A DNA stretch of 64,000 nucleotides. It comes from Pseudomonadota bacterium. GTDB taxonomy: Bacteria > Myxococcota_A > UBA796 > CAJQPC01. Shown here piece after piece: positions 44,190 to 52,462 of this stretch. The notes beneath the pieces are model-generated. The model did not search any database. It was not told the DNA's origin and saw only the letters and a list, made by a program, of their open reading frames with translations. A program made the position numbers and the translations under genes. Numbering within the stretch: position 1 is the stretch's first letter; every line of letters begins with the position of its first letter. The stretch spans positions 1 through 64,000 of the forward strand of contig JAAESX010000320.1 in NCBI GenBank assembly GCA_024228935.1. Reading direction: 5' to 3'.

Positions 44190-46058
44190 ATGCACCTGGC
44201 GCTCGTCCTGGCGTGCCAGCTGGCGCAGACGCCGGACAGGGACGAGCCGTGCGAAGCAACCGACTGGTACGCCGACGCCGACGACGACGGCTTCGGCGGC
44301 GGATCACCGGTCCAGAGCTGCGATGCCCCCGAGGACCACGTCGCGGACAACACGGACTGCGACGACGGCCATCCTTGGGTGAACCCAGAGGCCGCCGAGT
44401 CCTGCAACGAACGGGACGACGACTGCGATGGCGCGGTCGACGAGGAAGACGCCGACGGCAACGGGCGGTTCCACCTCGACGCCGATGGAGACGGGTTCGG
44501 CGACAGCGACGACCAGGTCCAGCCATCGGCCGACGAGTCCTGCAACGCCATCGACGACGACTGCGACGGCGAGGTGGACGAGGACGACGCGCTCGACGCC
44601 CCATCCTGGTACGAGGACCTCGACCAGGACGGGTACGGAGGGGCGAGCTCCAGGGCTTCCTGCGAGCAGCCGAGCGGGTACAGCTCGTCATCCGGAGACT
44701 GTGACGACTTCGACGACGACGTCTGGCCCGGCACCGACGAGCTCTGCAACGGCCACGATGACGACTGCGACGGTTCGACGGACGAGGACGCCGCCGTCGA
44801 CGCCGCCGAGTTCTTCACCGACGCCGACGCCGATGGCTACGGAGATGCGAGCACCGGGTCCGTGTCCTGCTACGCGGGGAGCGGTGAGACGGCTGACGAC
44901 ACCGACTGCGACGACACGGACGCGGACGTCAATCCAGGCGAAGCCGAGATCTGCGAGAACGGGGTCGACGACGACTGAGACGCCTCGACGAGCTGCGGTC
45001 CCTATGGCGCCTACGAGCTCGCCTACGCCGACGTCTTGCTACGCGGACACGAAAAGTCCGACTACTTCGGGGCCGCGGTGACCCTGGGGGACATCGACGG
45101 AGACAGCACCCCGGATCTGGTGGCCTCGGCCCGTGAGGGCGCTGGCGGTGGAGGAACGGCCGACCACGGAGGAGCCTACGTCTTCCTGGGTCCGCTGTCC
45201 GGCCACCTCGGGGCCAGCGACGCAGACTTCATGCTCAGCGAGACCGTCGAGGACGACCTGGGCTGGGACGTGACCATGCCGGGCGACCTGGATGGAGACG
45301 GTCTCGACGATCTGGCTATCTCGAACCGCGAGGAGTCCGACGGGCTCGGCACGGTGTACCTGTTCCTGGGCCCCCTCACGGGAAGCGTCGACACGACCCA
45401 AGCTTCCGCAACCCTGGAAGGGACCCGAGGACTCGGCTTCTTCGGCACACGCGTCGAGGCCCATGGCGACCAGGACGGTGACGGTACGGCCGAGTTCCTC
45501 GTGGCCGAGCCGTGGGCCTCGAGCTCCGAGGGCGCCGCGGACTACCGCGGCGCGGTCCACGTGTTCTCCGGAACCGACACCACCGCGGTCGCCACCATCC
45601 TCTCGGAGACCGACCATGGCTACGCCGGCAGCGGACTCGAGGGCAGCGGAGATCTGGACGGCGACGGCGTGAACGACGTCGTCATCGGGAACCCGAGCCT
45701 GGACTCCACGTGGATCGTGTTCGGTCCCGTCACCGCCGACGTTGTCGAGTCCGATGTGGACCTCACGCTCACCGGGCCATCCGGCTCCGACGCTGGCGGG
45801 GCGGTCGAGGCGCTCGGCGACCAGAACGGCGACGGCTACGACGACCTGGCCATCGGGACGCCGGCAGCGCTCTCCGGAAAGGGCTCGGTGTACGTCCTGA
45901 ACGGCCCGATCACCGGCGACGCATCGCTGGCGGTCTCCCGGGATGCGGTCCTGACGGGTGCGACGTCGGGCTCGGCCGGCGACGTGTTCGTGGGTGCGTC
46001 CGAGAACTCGACCGCGACCGGCGCGGCGTACCTGTTGCTCGGCGGGGTCGGGCTCTAG
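44190..46058 (+). pseudogene. Paralogous MopE/FG-GAP lipoprotein interrupted by in-frame TGA
   Basis: The reading frame is continuous from ATG 44190 to 46058 except for TGA at 44976-44978. That codon replaces the Cys of DDDC in the last MopE repeat (TGC in the paralogue, TGA here), and the paralogous sequence resumes in the same frame (SCGPYGAYELAYADVLLRG). Three earlier repeats are present, one shortened. The propeller keeps five FG-GAP units; the last two are lost by a deletion joining GSAG to FVGASENSTATG. The signal is MHLALVLAC. Nonsense mutation in a decaying duplicate is the simplest reading; UGA read as selenocysteine or leaky termination is possible but unsupported. Confidence 0.8.
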
Positions 46059-46059
46059 C

Positions 46060-46242
46060 TCAGCTCATCCCGAACAGGGACCCCAGCATCTTCGACAAGC
46101 TCGGCTTTGCGGCGGCCTTCTGCTCGGCCGTACACGCGCAGCGCTCGGCCTTGGGCACGTCGCCCAGCACCGCCTCGACGTGGGCTCCACAGCCCGTCCA
46201 GGTCGGCTTGCCGCAGGCTCGGCAGGTGGTTCGTGCGCACAT
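46060..46242 (-). CDS. Small Cys-rich (zinc-ribbon-like) conserved protein
   Basis: The 60-residue protein begins MCARTTCRACGKPTWTGCGAHVE and has CAC further on. This CxxC...GCGxHV...VPxxxRCxC pattern is known from small uncharacterised proteins in bacteria and eukaryotes and probably binds one zinc. The C-terminus is a short amphipathic tail (LSKMLGSLFGM). ATG at 46242 with AGGAG upstream is preferred over a start 18 codons earlier. The function is unknown. It lies convergent with the interrupted propeller gene. Confidence 0.75.
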   Translation of the reverse strand: MCARTTCRACGKPTWTGCGAHVEAVLGDVPKAERCACTAEQKAAAKPSLSKMLGSLFGMS

Positions 46243-46314
46243 GGGGCTCTCCTCCCGGCAGGGGCCAGGTTCCGGTTCGACAGGGAGAGCCGCCACCGCG
46301 GCGAAGTGTGTCGC

Positions 46315-47610
46315 TCAGATCAGCGAGAGCTGACGCCCAGGCGAGGTCTGCAGGATCGCCGCCGCCCGGTCCCGCTCGTCGGGATGGACGTACACGCGGC
46401 TGATGCGGCGCTCGTCCCGGTAGCGGTCGAAGATGCTGGTGGCGTCTCGCAGATCGCTGATGCCCTGGGTCGGGTCCAAGGGGTCCGCCAGCACGAAGAT
46501 GGGCGGCGCCGACGTCCGCTTCTTCCCGTACACGTCGTAGCGGGACAGCTTCCCCACGGACGACGCGGTGATGCTCTCGATGCCGTTGTCGTCCAGCAGC
46601 GAGACGGCCCAACTCGTGTCGACGTCCTCGCCGTGGAGCTCCAGCGCGCGCTTCCACTCCCGCCCCTCGACGAGAGCGCGGCACCAGGGGTCGTCCGCCT
46701 CGCGCAGGTGCGTCCAGAGCTGGACGTCGTCCACGTGGAGGTACTCCGAGAGCGAGACCGGGATGCTGAACGAGCAGCCATCCGACTGGAAGTACCGCTT
46801 GAGCATCTCCTCGCAGATCACGCTCCGATGGTGGAAGTAGACCATCGAGAACATGTGGTACCGGGCGATCATGAAGTCGTCGAAGGCGTAGATGGCACGC
46901 CGCTCGATGGCCAGGGACAGCTGCCCCTCGTTCGCCACGCACGCCAGGTTGTTCAGGATCCAGTTCGTGTCGACGTGGCCGTAGTTCGCGCCCGAGAAGT
47001 ACGAGTCGCGGACCAGGTAGTCGAGCCGGTCGACGTCCAGCTCGCTGCTCACGATCTGGGACAGCGCCGTGCGGACCTCGACGTCCCCGTCGACGAAGAA
47101 GTCGTCCTCGAGCTCGATGTCCCGCGAGACCAGAGCCGCCACGTGTCGCGCCGTGAACGGGAAGCTCTCGTCGATCAGCTCCCCGAGCGAGCTGTTGAGC
47201 AGGATGGCGACCGTGTAGTCCTCGTGCGTGGCCCGTCGGTCGCTCTCGTCACCGTAGTCGGCGATGCCCAGCGCCGAGAGCGGGCCCATCGCGAACTCGG
47301 TGCAGTGGGAGAACGGCGCGTGCCCGACGTCGTGCAGGAGCCCGGCCAGGCGCACGCACTGACGAAACGCCTCACGACGCGCCGGCGAGGTCAGCTCGAC
47401 CGAAGCGAGCGCCCTGTCGAAGGCGCGCCCCGCCAGGTGCATCACCCCCAGGCTGTGGAGGTACCGGCTGTGCACCGCGCCGGGGAACGCGAGCTCGGTG
47501 AACCCGACCTGCTTGATGTTCCGCAAGCGCTGGAAGAACGGGTGCGCGACGACGCTCTGCTCGGCCGGAGAGAGCGCCACTGCGCCGTGGATCGGGTCAC
47601 GAACTTCCAT
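46315..47610 (-). CDS. HD-domain phosphohydrolase (SAMHD1/dGTPase-like)
   Basis: The 431-residue protein matches the COG1078-type HD hydrolases, close to SAMHD1. The N-terminus has DPIHGAV and FQRLRNIKQ, followed by HSRYLHSLGV. The metal-binding HD pair lies in LAGLLHDVGHAPFSH, with the distal Asp in SSELDVDRLDYLVRDS. Related enzymes remove triphosphate from dNTPs. The nucleotide substrate here is inferred, not shown. The gene is divergent from the PP2C gene, 64 bp away. Confidence 0.92.
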   Translation of the reverse strand: MEVRDPIHGAVALSPAEQSVVAHPFFQRLRNIKQVGFTELAFPGAVHSRYLHSLGVMHLAGRAFDRALASVELTSPARREAFRQCVRLAGLLHDVGHAPFSHCTEFAMGPLSALGIADYGDESDRRATHEDYTVAILLNSSLGELIDESFPFTARHVAALVSRDIELEDDFFVDGDVEVRTALSQIVSSELDVDRLDYLVRDSYFSGANYGHVDTNWILNNLACVANEGQLSLAIERRAIYAFDDFMIARYHMFSMVYFHHRSVICEEMLKRYFQSDGCSFSIPVSLSEYLHVDDVQLWTHLREADDPWCRALVEGREWKRALELHGEDVDTSWAVSLLDDNGIESITASSVGKLSRYDVYGKKRTSAPPIFVLADPLDPTQGISDLRDATSIFDRYRDERRISRVYVHPDERDRAAAILQTSPGRQLSLI

Positions 47611-47674
47611 GATGGGGTCCTATCACCCAACCCGGCTGCGGGCTTGGCCGGCGCGGGGCCGTTAGACTCGCGCC

Positions 47675-49414
47675 ATGCGGGCCATCTCGGAAGCCTCGGA
47701 CATCTGCTCCGGGGATGTGCTGTACCACCCGGCTCTCGGCTTCGCGCGGGTCAAGGACACCGACGACGTCGGGCTCATCCTGGACTGGGACGTGCCCGGC
47801 GGGAAGCTGCCGCGCCGGATCTCCGAGGACGCCGCGAAGAAGGGCTACCGGGTCTGCCGCCGCCAGGGATTCTTCGCCCGCAGCGTCGTCGACCGGCAAC
47901 TGTTCGGCGAGATGGTGCGCGACAATCCCGGGCGCGGGCTGGAGCTGCTGCTCGAGGACCTGGACGATCCGCCCGAGCGCGACGACGTGGCCGAGTGGCT
48001 GCACAAGCTCAAGATCGTCGAGAACTCGTCCTTCACCGGCTGGTGGGGACAGGCGGTGGCCGACCAGAAGCGCCTACGGTTCAAGGGCCGCCGGGTCACG
48101 CTCGAGCCGACCACCCAGCCGCTCGACGACACCGCGCCGATCGACCAGTCGCTGCCCGTGCCCTGGTCACGCCTCCCCATCCTGCGGGGCCTGGACCTGC
48201 TCGAGACGGGCGCCGAGCTCCTGGCCAAGGTCGCCCTGCACCACGCCGCGGGCCGTCACGTCGGCCTCGGTCCGGACACCGTGACGCTCGTCGAGGGGCG
48301 CCTGGAGCTGCGCGTCGAGGAGCGGGGGGCGCCGGCGACGGACGTGCACAACGCCGGGCGGATGCTGCTCACCCGTCTCACGGGCCGCGACCTGCCCCGC
48401 CAGGTGCCGCCGCATCGGGTCCTCCCCTTCCTGCTCGGCGTGAACCCCGAGATCCCGCCGGCCGCGATGCCGCTGCTGGAGAAGCTCGTCTCGCCGCTGT
48501 TCGAGCACCGCCCCCAGAGCGCGGTCGGCCCGGCCACCGACTGGGCCGCGGCGCTCGTGCTCGAGCGGCTCCGTGCCAACGCTCGCCCCTGGGACGGCCA
48601 CCTGCACGAGGTCGGCGCCGACACCCACGTCGGCTGGTACAAGATGCGCGACACGCAGGTGAACCAGGACGCGTTCGCCATCGAGCTGGACGACGAAGGC
48701 CAGAGCTCGCTCGCCGTGGTCTGCGACGGCATCTCGACCTCGGACGCCGGCACCGGAGACCAGGCGTCCCGGCTGGCCGTCGATGTGCTCGTCGACGTGT
48801 GGGACCGCCGCCCCAAGGAGCTCCGCAAGGACATCTCCCGCTCGCGCCAGCTGCTCGACGAAGCGCTGCGCGAGGCCAACCGAGCGGTCTGCGAGGCCGC
48901 CCTCGACGCCGCCGACGGGAACCTCGACAACCGCATCCCCATGGGCACGACCGCGGTCGTCGCGGCCCTGCACGGCGACGTCGTCGACCTGGCCAACCTG
49001 GGGGACTCCCGGGCCTACCTCATGACGCGCTCGGGCCCGGCGCTGCTCACCGCCGACCAGAACGTCGAGCTGGAGTGGATGCAAGGCCGGCGCAGTCGCG
49101 AACAGGACGGCGAGATGCTCGGCCAGGCGCTCGTGGGCTACCTCGGCCACTTCGATCAGGACGACACCCCCGCCCTGCTGGCGCCCGCCCACCGGCGGCT
49201 GCGCATCCTGCCCGGCGAGTCGCTCGTGCTGATGACCGACGGCATCATGGACTACGCCGCGCACAGCCACATCGAGTTCCTCGCGCTGCTCGACAGGGCC
49301 GTTCGCGAGAACCGCCCTCAGCAGGCCGCGCAAGAGCTGGTACGCGCCGCCAACGATGGGGGTGGCGGCGACAACGCAACGGCGCTCGTCATCCGGCTTA
49401 CTCCCAGCGGCTGA
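47675..49414 (+). CDS. PP2C-type protein phosphatase with extra N-terminal region
   Basis: The C-terminal domain (about residues 315-579) is a PP2C/SpoIIE-like Ser/Thr phosphatase: NQDAFAIE, VVCDGIST (metal Asp), GTTAVVAALHGD, NLGDSRAYL, LMTDGIMDY and GGGDNATAL. The N-terminal 120 residues (GDVLYHPALGFARVKDT at the start, later SSFTGWWGQA) recall the N-terminal part of long GreA-like proteins, judged by eye only. The middle (about 165-290) looks like a kinase-like or regulatory region. It may oppose one of the Ser/Thr kinases in this window. The MTHFR fusion gene follows 12 bases later. Confidence 0.85.
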   Translation: MRAISEASDICSGDVLYHPALGFARVKDTDDVGLILDWDVPGGKLPRRISEDAAKKGYRVCRRQGFFARSVVDRQLFGEMVRDNPGRGLELLLEDLDDPPERDDVAEWLHKLKIVENSSFTGWWGQAVADQKRLRFKGRRVTLEPTTQPLDDTAPIDQSLPVPWSRLPILRGLDLLETGAELLAKVALHHAAGRHVGLGPDTVTLVEGRLELRVEERGAPATDVHNAGRMLLTRLTGRDLPRQVPPHRVLPFLLGVNPEIPPAAMPLLEKLVSPLFEHRPQSAVGPATDWAAALVLERLRANARPWDGHLHEVGADTHVGWYKMRDTQVNQDAFAIELDDEGQSSLAVVCDGISTSDAGTGDQASRLAVDVLVDVWDRRPKELRKDISRSRQLLDEALREANRAVCEAALDAADGNLDNRIPMGTTAVVAALHGDVVDLANLGDSRAYLMTRSGPALLTADQNVELEWMQGRRSREQDGEMLGQALVGYLGHFDQDDTPALLAPAHRRLRILPGESLVLMTDGIMDYAAHSHIEFLALLDRAVRENRPQQAAQELVRAANDGGGGDNATALVIRLTPSG

Positions 49415-49426
49415 CGAGGACGAGAA

Positions 49427-51328
49427 GTGGCTGGAAACACCAACTCCCGAGCGGGGGGCCTCGCGGCCTCTCTCGGTACCCGGGTCCTGTTCTTCGACGG
49501 CGCGCTCGGGACCGAGTTCTACAGCCGCGGCGTCTTCATCAACCGCAGCTACGACGCGCTGAACACCAGCGCGCCCGACCTCGTCCGCGCGGTGCACAGC
49601 GACTACCTGGCCGCCGGCGCGGACATCCTCACCACGAACACCTTCGGCGCCAACCGCGTCCGGCTGCAGGCCTTCGGCCTCGAGGACCAGCAGGAGGCCA
49701 TCGTCCGGCAGGGCGTCCGGCTCGCCCGCGAGGTCTCGGCCGACCGGGCGTGGGTGGCCGGCTCGATCGGACCGACGGGAGCCCGCCTCTCGCCGGTCGG
49801 GCGACTGAGTCCGGGCCAGGCCTACGCGGCGTTCCGCGAGCAGGCCGTGCTGCTGGCCGACGAGGGCGTCGATGCATTCCTCATCGAGACGTTCTCCTCG
49901 CTCGCCGAGCTGTGGCAAGCGGTCCGCGCTGTCCGTGACGTGGCCCCCGGCATCCCGGTCATCACCTGCGCCTCGTTCGTCTTCAGCGTCGATGGGCAGC
50001 TCGTCGAGGGCCCCGACCCCGTCACCGCCGCCCGTGCGATGGAGGGCTGGGGTGTCGACGCGCTGGGCGTGAACTGCAGTAACGGGCCCAAGGTCGTGCT
50101 CGAAGTCCTCGAGAAGATGGCCGCAGTGACCGATCTGCCGCTTCTGGCCTCGCCGAACGCCGGACAGCCCCAGGCCGTCGATGGGCGTCAGGTCTACATG
50201 GCCGGCCCCGAGTACATGGCCGAATACGCCCGCAGGTTCGTCCTGAAGGGCGCGACCCTGGTCGGCGGCTGCTGCGGCACGACCCCGTCGATGATCCGGG
50301 AGATGCGCTCGTTCGTACGCAGCGTCGCCCCGGCGCTCGGCGAGCGCCCCGAGATCCAGGTCGAGGCGAGCGCCACCGAGGTGCCCACCCTGGACGCGGT
50401 CCCGATTCCGGAGCGGTCGGAGTTCGCCCGGAAGCTCAGCTCGGGCCGATTCTGCGTGAGCGTCGAGCTGGACCCCCCGCGCGGGCTGGACCCGAAGCGA
50501 GCCATCGACGGTGCCGCCTACCTGAAGGACGCGGGCATCGACGTGATCAATATCGCCGACGGCCCGCGTGCCATCGCGCGGATGGGTCCCTCAGCCCTCG
50601 CGCAGCTCGCCCACCAGCGCTGCGGGATGGAGTCGGTCATCCACTACTGCTGCCGCGACCGGAACCTGCTCGGCATGCAGATGGACCTGCTCGGAGCGCA
50701 CGCCCTCGGCATGCACAACATCCTGGCGGTCACCGGCGACCCGCCCAAGATGGGCAACTACCCGAACGCGACGGCGGTGTTCGACATCGACAGCGTGGGC
50801 TTGTTGAGCTTCATCCAGATGCTGAACCGCGGGCAGGACTTCGCCGGTCGGAGCCTGGGCGGCCAGACGTCGTTCTTCGTCGGAGCGGGCTGCAACCCCG
50901 CGCACACCGACCTGGATCGCGAGGTTCGACGGTTCGGCGAGAAGATCGACGCCGGAGCTGAGTTCTTCTTCAGCCAGCCGGTCTACGACGTCGAGGTGCT
51001 CGAGCGCTTTCTCGACATGACGTCGGGCTTCAAGCAGGTCCCCTTCCTGGTCGGGATCCTGCCGCTGGCCAGCTACAAGAACGCGGAGTTCCTCCACAAC
51101 GAGGTCCCCGGCATGCAGGTCCCGCAGTCGATCCGGGACCGACTCGCTGCCGCCCCGACCCGGCCGGAACAGCGCCAGGTCGGGATCGGGGTCGCCCGCG
51201 CGACGCTCGAGCACGCGAAGGAGCACCCCCGCGTGAACGGCGCATACATCTATCCGCCGTTCGGCTCGTACAAGGCCGTGTTGAAGGTCGTGGAAGGGAT
51301 CGTGGACCTGAAGGGTTCGGCGACTTAA
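49427..51328 (+). CDS. Bifunctional homocysteine S-methyltransferase / 5,10-methylene-THF reductase
   Basis: The 633-residue protein joins two enzymes. Residues 1-305 form a zinc homocysteine methyltransferase barrel with FFDGALGTEF, VNCSNGP and the zinc Cys pair in GGCCGTTP. Residues about 335-633 form a MetF-like reductase with VSVELDPPRG, NIADGPR, LAVTGDPPKMG and FFFSQPVYD. It makes methyl-THF and transfers methyl groups to homocysteine to give methionine. The fusion is like B. subtilis YitJ. GTG at 49427 gives the natural start. It probably shares a transcript with the PP2C gene. Confidence 0.93.
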   Translation: MAGNTNSRAGGLAASLGTRVLFFDGALGTEFYSRGVFINRSYDALNTSAPDLVRAVHSDYLAAGADILTTNTFGANRVRLQAFGLEDQQEAIVRQGVRLAREVSADRAWVAGSIGPTGARLSPVGRLSPGQAYAAFREQAVLLADEGVDAFLIETFSSLAELWQAVRAVRDVAPGIPVITCASFVFSVDGQLVEGPDPVTAARAMEGWGVDALGVNCSNGPKVVLEVLEKMAAVTDLPLLASPNAGQPQAVDGRQVYMAGPEYMAEYARRFVLKGATLVGGCCGTTPSMIREMRSFVRSVAPALGERPEIQVEASATEVPTLDAVPIPERSEFARKLSSGRFCVSVELDPPRGLDPKRAIDGAAYLKDAGIDVINIADGPRAIARMGPSALAQLAHQRCGMESVIHYCCRDRNLLGMQMDLLGAHALGMHNILAVTGDPPKMGNYPNATAVFDIDSVGLLSFIQMLNRGQDFAGRSLGGQTSFFVGAGCNPAHTDLDREVRRFGEKIDAGAEFFFSQPVYDVEVLERFLDMTSGFKQVPFLVGILPLASYKNAEFLHNEVPGMQVPQSIRDRLAAAPTRPEQRQVGIGVARATLEHAKEHPRVNGAYIYPPFGSYKAVLKVVEGIVDLKGSAT

Positions 51329-51363
51329 GCCACGATGGTCAAACACACAGAGGAGACCTTCCC

Positions 51364-52014
51364 ATGCGGATCTTCAACGCAATCGGTGCGCTCGCGCTCG
51401 CCGCCACCTTCGCTTTCTCCACCGCCTCGTTCGCCAAGGACGACGACTCCGAGTACGCCGAGATCAACGACGCCACCATGGTCGCTGACTTCAACGGCAC
51501 CTGGACCGCCGCCAAGGACGTCCAGACCGCCATCGGCGAGTGGGAGACCAACCTGAACGAGGCCAACACCAAGTTCAAGGAGGCCGTCGGCGCCGCCCAG
51601 GACCAGACGCTCGACGAGGCCGTCGCGAAGTTCAAGGAGGTCGCCGGTGACCAGCTGAAGGTCGCCATCGACGGTGGCAAGGTCGGCATCACGCTCGACG
51701 ACGCCGCGCCGGACGACGCCAAGGCCGCGGCCGAGGCCCTCGAGGCTTCCGCCGCCGCCGCCAAGAAGATCGTCGACAGCGCCCCCGAGCTGGTCGAGAA
51801 GTCCAAGGCCGTCGGCGAGCAGGCCGCTGCCATCCCCGGTCAGCTGAACCCCGCCTTCTTCTCGGACAACGGGATCAAGGTGAAGGACATCAAGAAGGCC
51901 ACGAAGGAGCAGAACGACAACCTCAAGGCCACCAAGGCCACCGACGAGCGCATCAAGGGCGTGATCGGCGAGGCCCAGGCCACCTGGGACGCCGTCTCCG
52001 GCCTGGCCGGCTGA
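51364..52014 (+). CDS. Secreted helical protein of unknown function
   Basis: The 216-residue protein has a classical cleavable signal (ALAATFAFSTASFA then KDDD). The mature protein is almost wholly helical, rich in Ala, Lys, Asp and Glu, with few aromatics and no Cys, recalling small periplasmic adhesion or stress proteins. No family was recognised. GAGGAG lies just upstream. It precedes a Tat-exported protein and a GMC oxidoreductase by only a few bases and may be expressed with them. Unlike most exported proteins here it uses a full-length signal. Confidence 0.75.
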   Translation: MRIFNAIGALALAATFAFSTASFAKDDDSEYAEINDATMVADFNGTWTAAKDVQTAIGEWETNLNEANTKFKEAVGAAQDQTLDEAVAKFKEVAGDQLKVAIDGGKVGITLDDAAPDDAKAAAEALEASAAAAKKIVDSAPELVEKSKAVGEQAAAIPGQLNPAFFSDNGIKVKDIKKATKEQNDNLKATKATDERIKGVIGEAQATWDAVSGLAG

Positions 52015-52018
52015 TCCG

Positions 52019-52462
52019 ATGCAGCGCCGCAGCTTCTTGAAGCTCGGCGCCATCACTGCGAGCGGCGCCCTCTTGTTGGGCGCCGTTCCTGCTCTGGGGA
52101 CCGACGAGCGAAGGACCGTCGAGGCGCTGGCCGCGACGCTCTTCGCCGGCGTTCCCCTGGGCGACATCGACCTGTGGGCGTCGTTCCAGACGACGCTGCA
52201 GCCGCTGCCCCTGGCCGTTCGACTCCAGGTGCGCGGCCTGCTGCGCGGGCTCGAGTGGGAGCCGGTCGTGCGCTACGGCGGTCGCTTCTCGCGGCTCGAG
52301 CCCGAGGACCGCATCGCCTTCCTCGACGCGCTGTCGACGAGTGACCTCTACCCTCGGCGCCTGATGGCCCACGGCATCAAGCAGGTGCTCGCGATGAGCG
52401 TCTACCAGCACGACGCCACCTGGAAGATCCTGGGCTACGACGGCCCGCTGGTGGGCCGATGA
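52019..52462 (+). CDS. Tat-exported small subunit-like protein paired with GMC oxidoreductase
   Basis: The 147-residue protein starts with a twin-arginine signal (RRSFLKLG, then ITASGALLLGAVPALG). The remainder (RTVEALAATLFAG, LQVRGLLRGLEWEP, RLEPEDRIAFLDALSTSDLYPRRLMAHGIKQVLAMSVYQH) resembles the small subunits of gluconate-2-dehydrogenase type that escort GMC flavoproteins across the membrane. Its stop overlaps the GMC gene start (ATGA), which strongly suggests a complex. The GMC partner has no signal of its own and would be carried along. Confidence 0.82.
   Translation: MQRRSFLKLGAITASGALLLGAVPALGTDERRTVEALAATLFAGVPLGDIDLWASFQTTLQPLPLAVRLQVRGLLRGLEWEPVVRYGGRFSRLEPEDRIAFLDALSTSDLYPRRLMAHGIKQVLAMSVYQHDATWKILGYDGPLVGR

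Noticed and set aside
38184..44195. A 2003-codon minus-strand frame
   Set aside because: Only its last 540 codons are a real gene (CsgG-domain protein). The rest runs antisense to the MopE/FG-GAP gene and through the asparaginase gene in another frame; the long Val/Asp-rich text mirrors the Asp repeats.
44190..44978. A complete, separate 262-residue gene followed by another at 45036
   Set aside because: Alignment with the upstream paralogue and the shared frame show a single gene split by one TGA.
44976..45040. A bacterial SECIS element after the TGA
   Set aside because: The only pairing seen is GAGCT with AGCTC around a loop of about 20 bases; no compact hairpin with a suitable loop was found, so selenocysteine is not claimed.
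45958..49938. A 1326-codon plus-strand frame
   Set aside because: It overlaps the HD, PP2C and methyltransferase genes in a wrong frame and has no recognisable motif.
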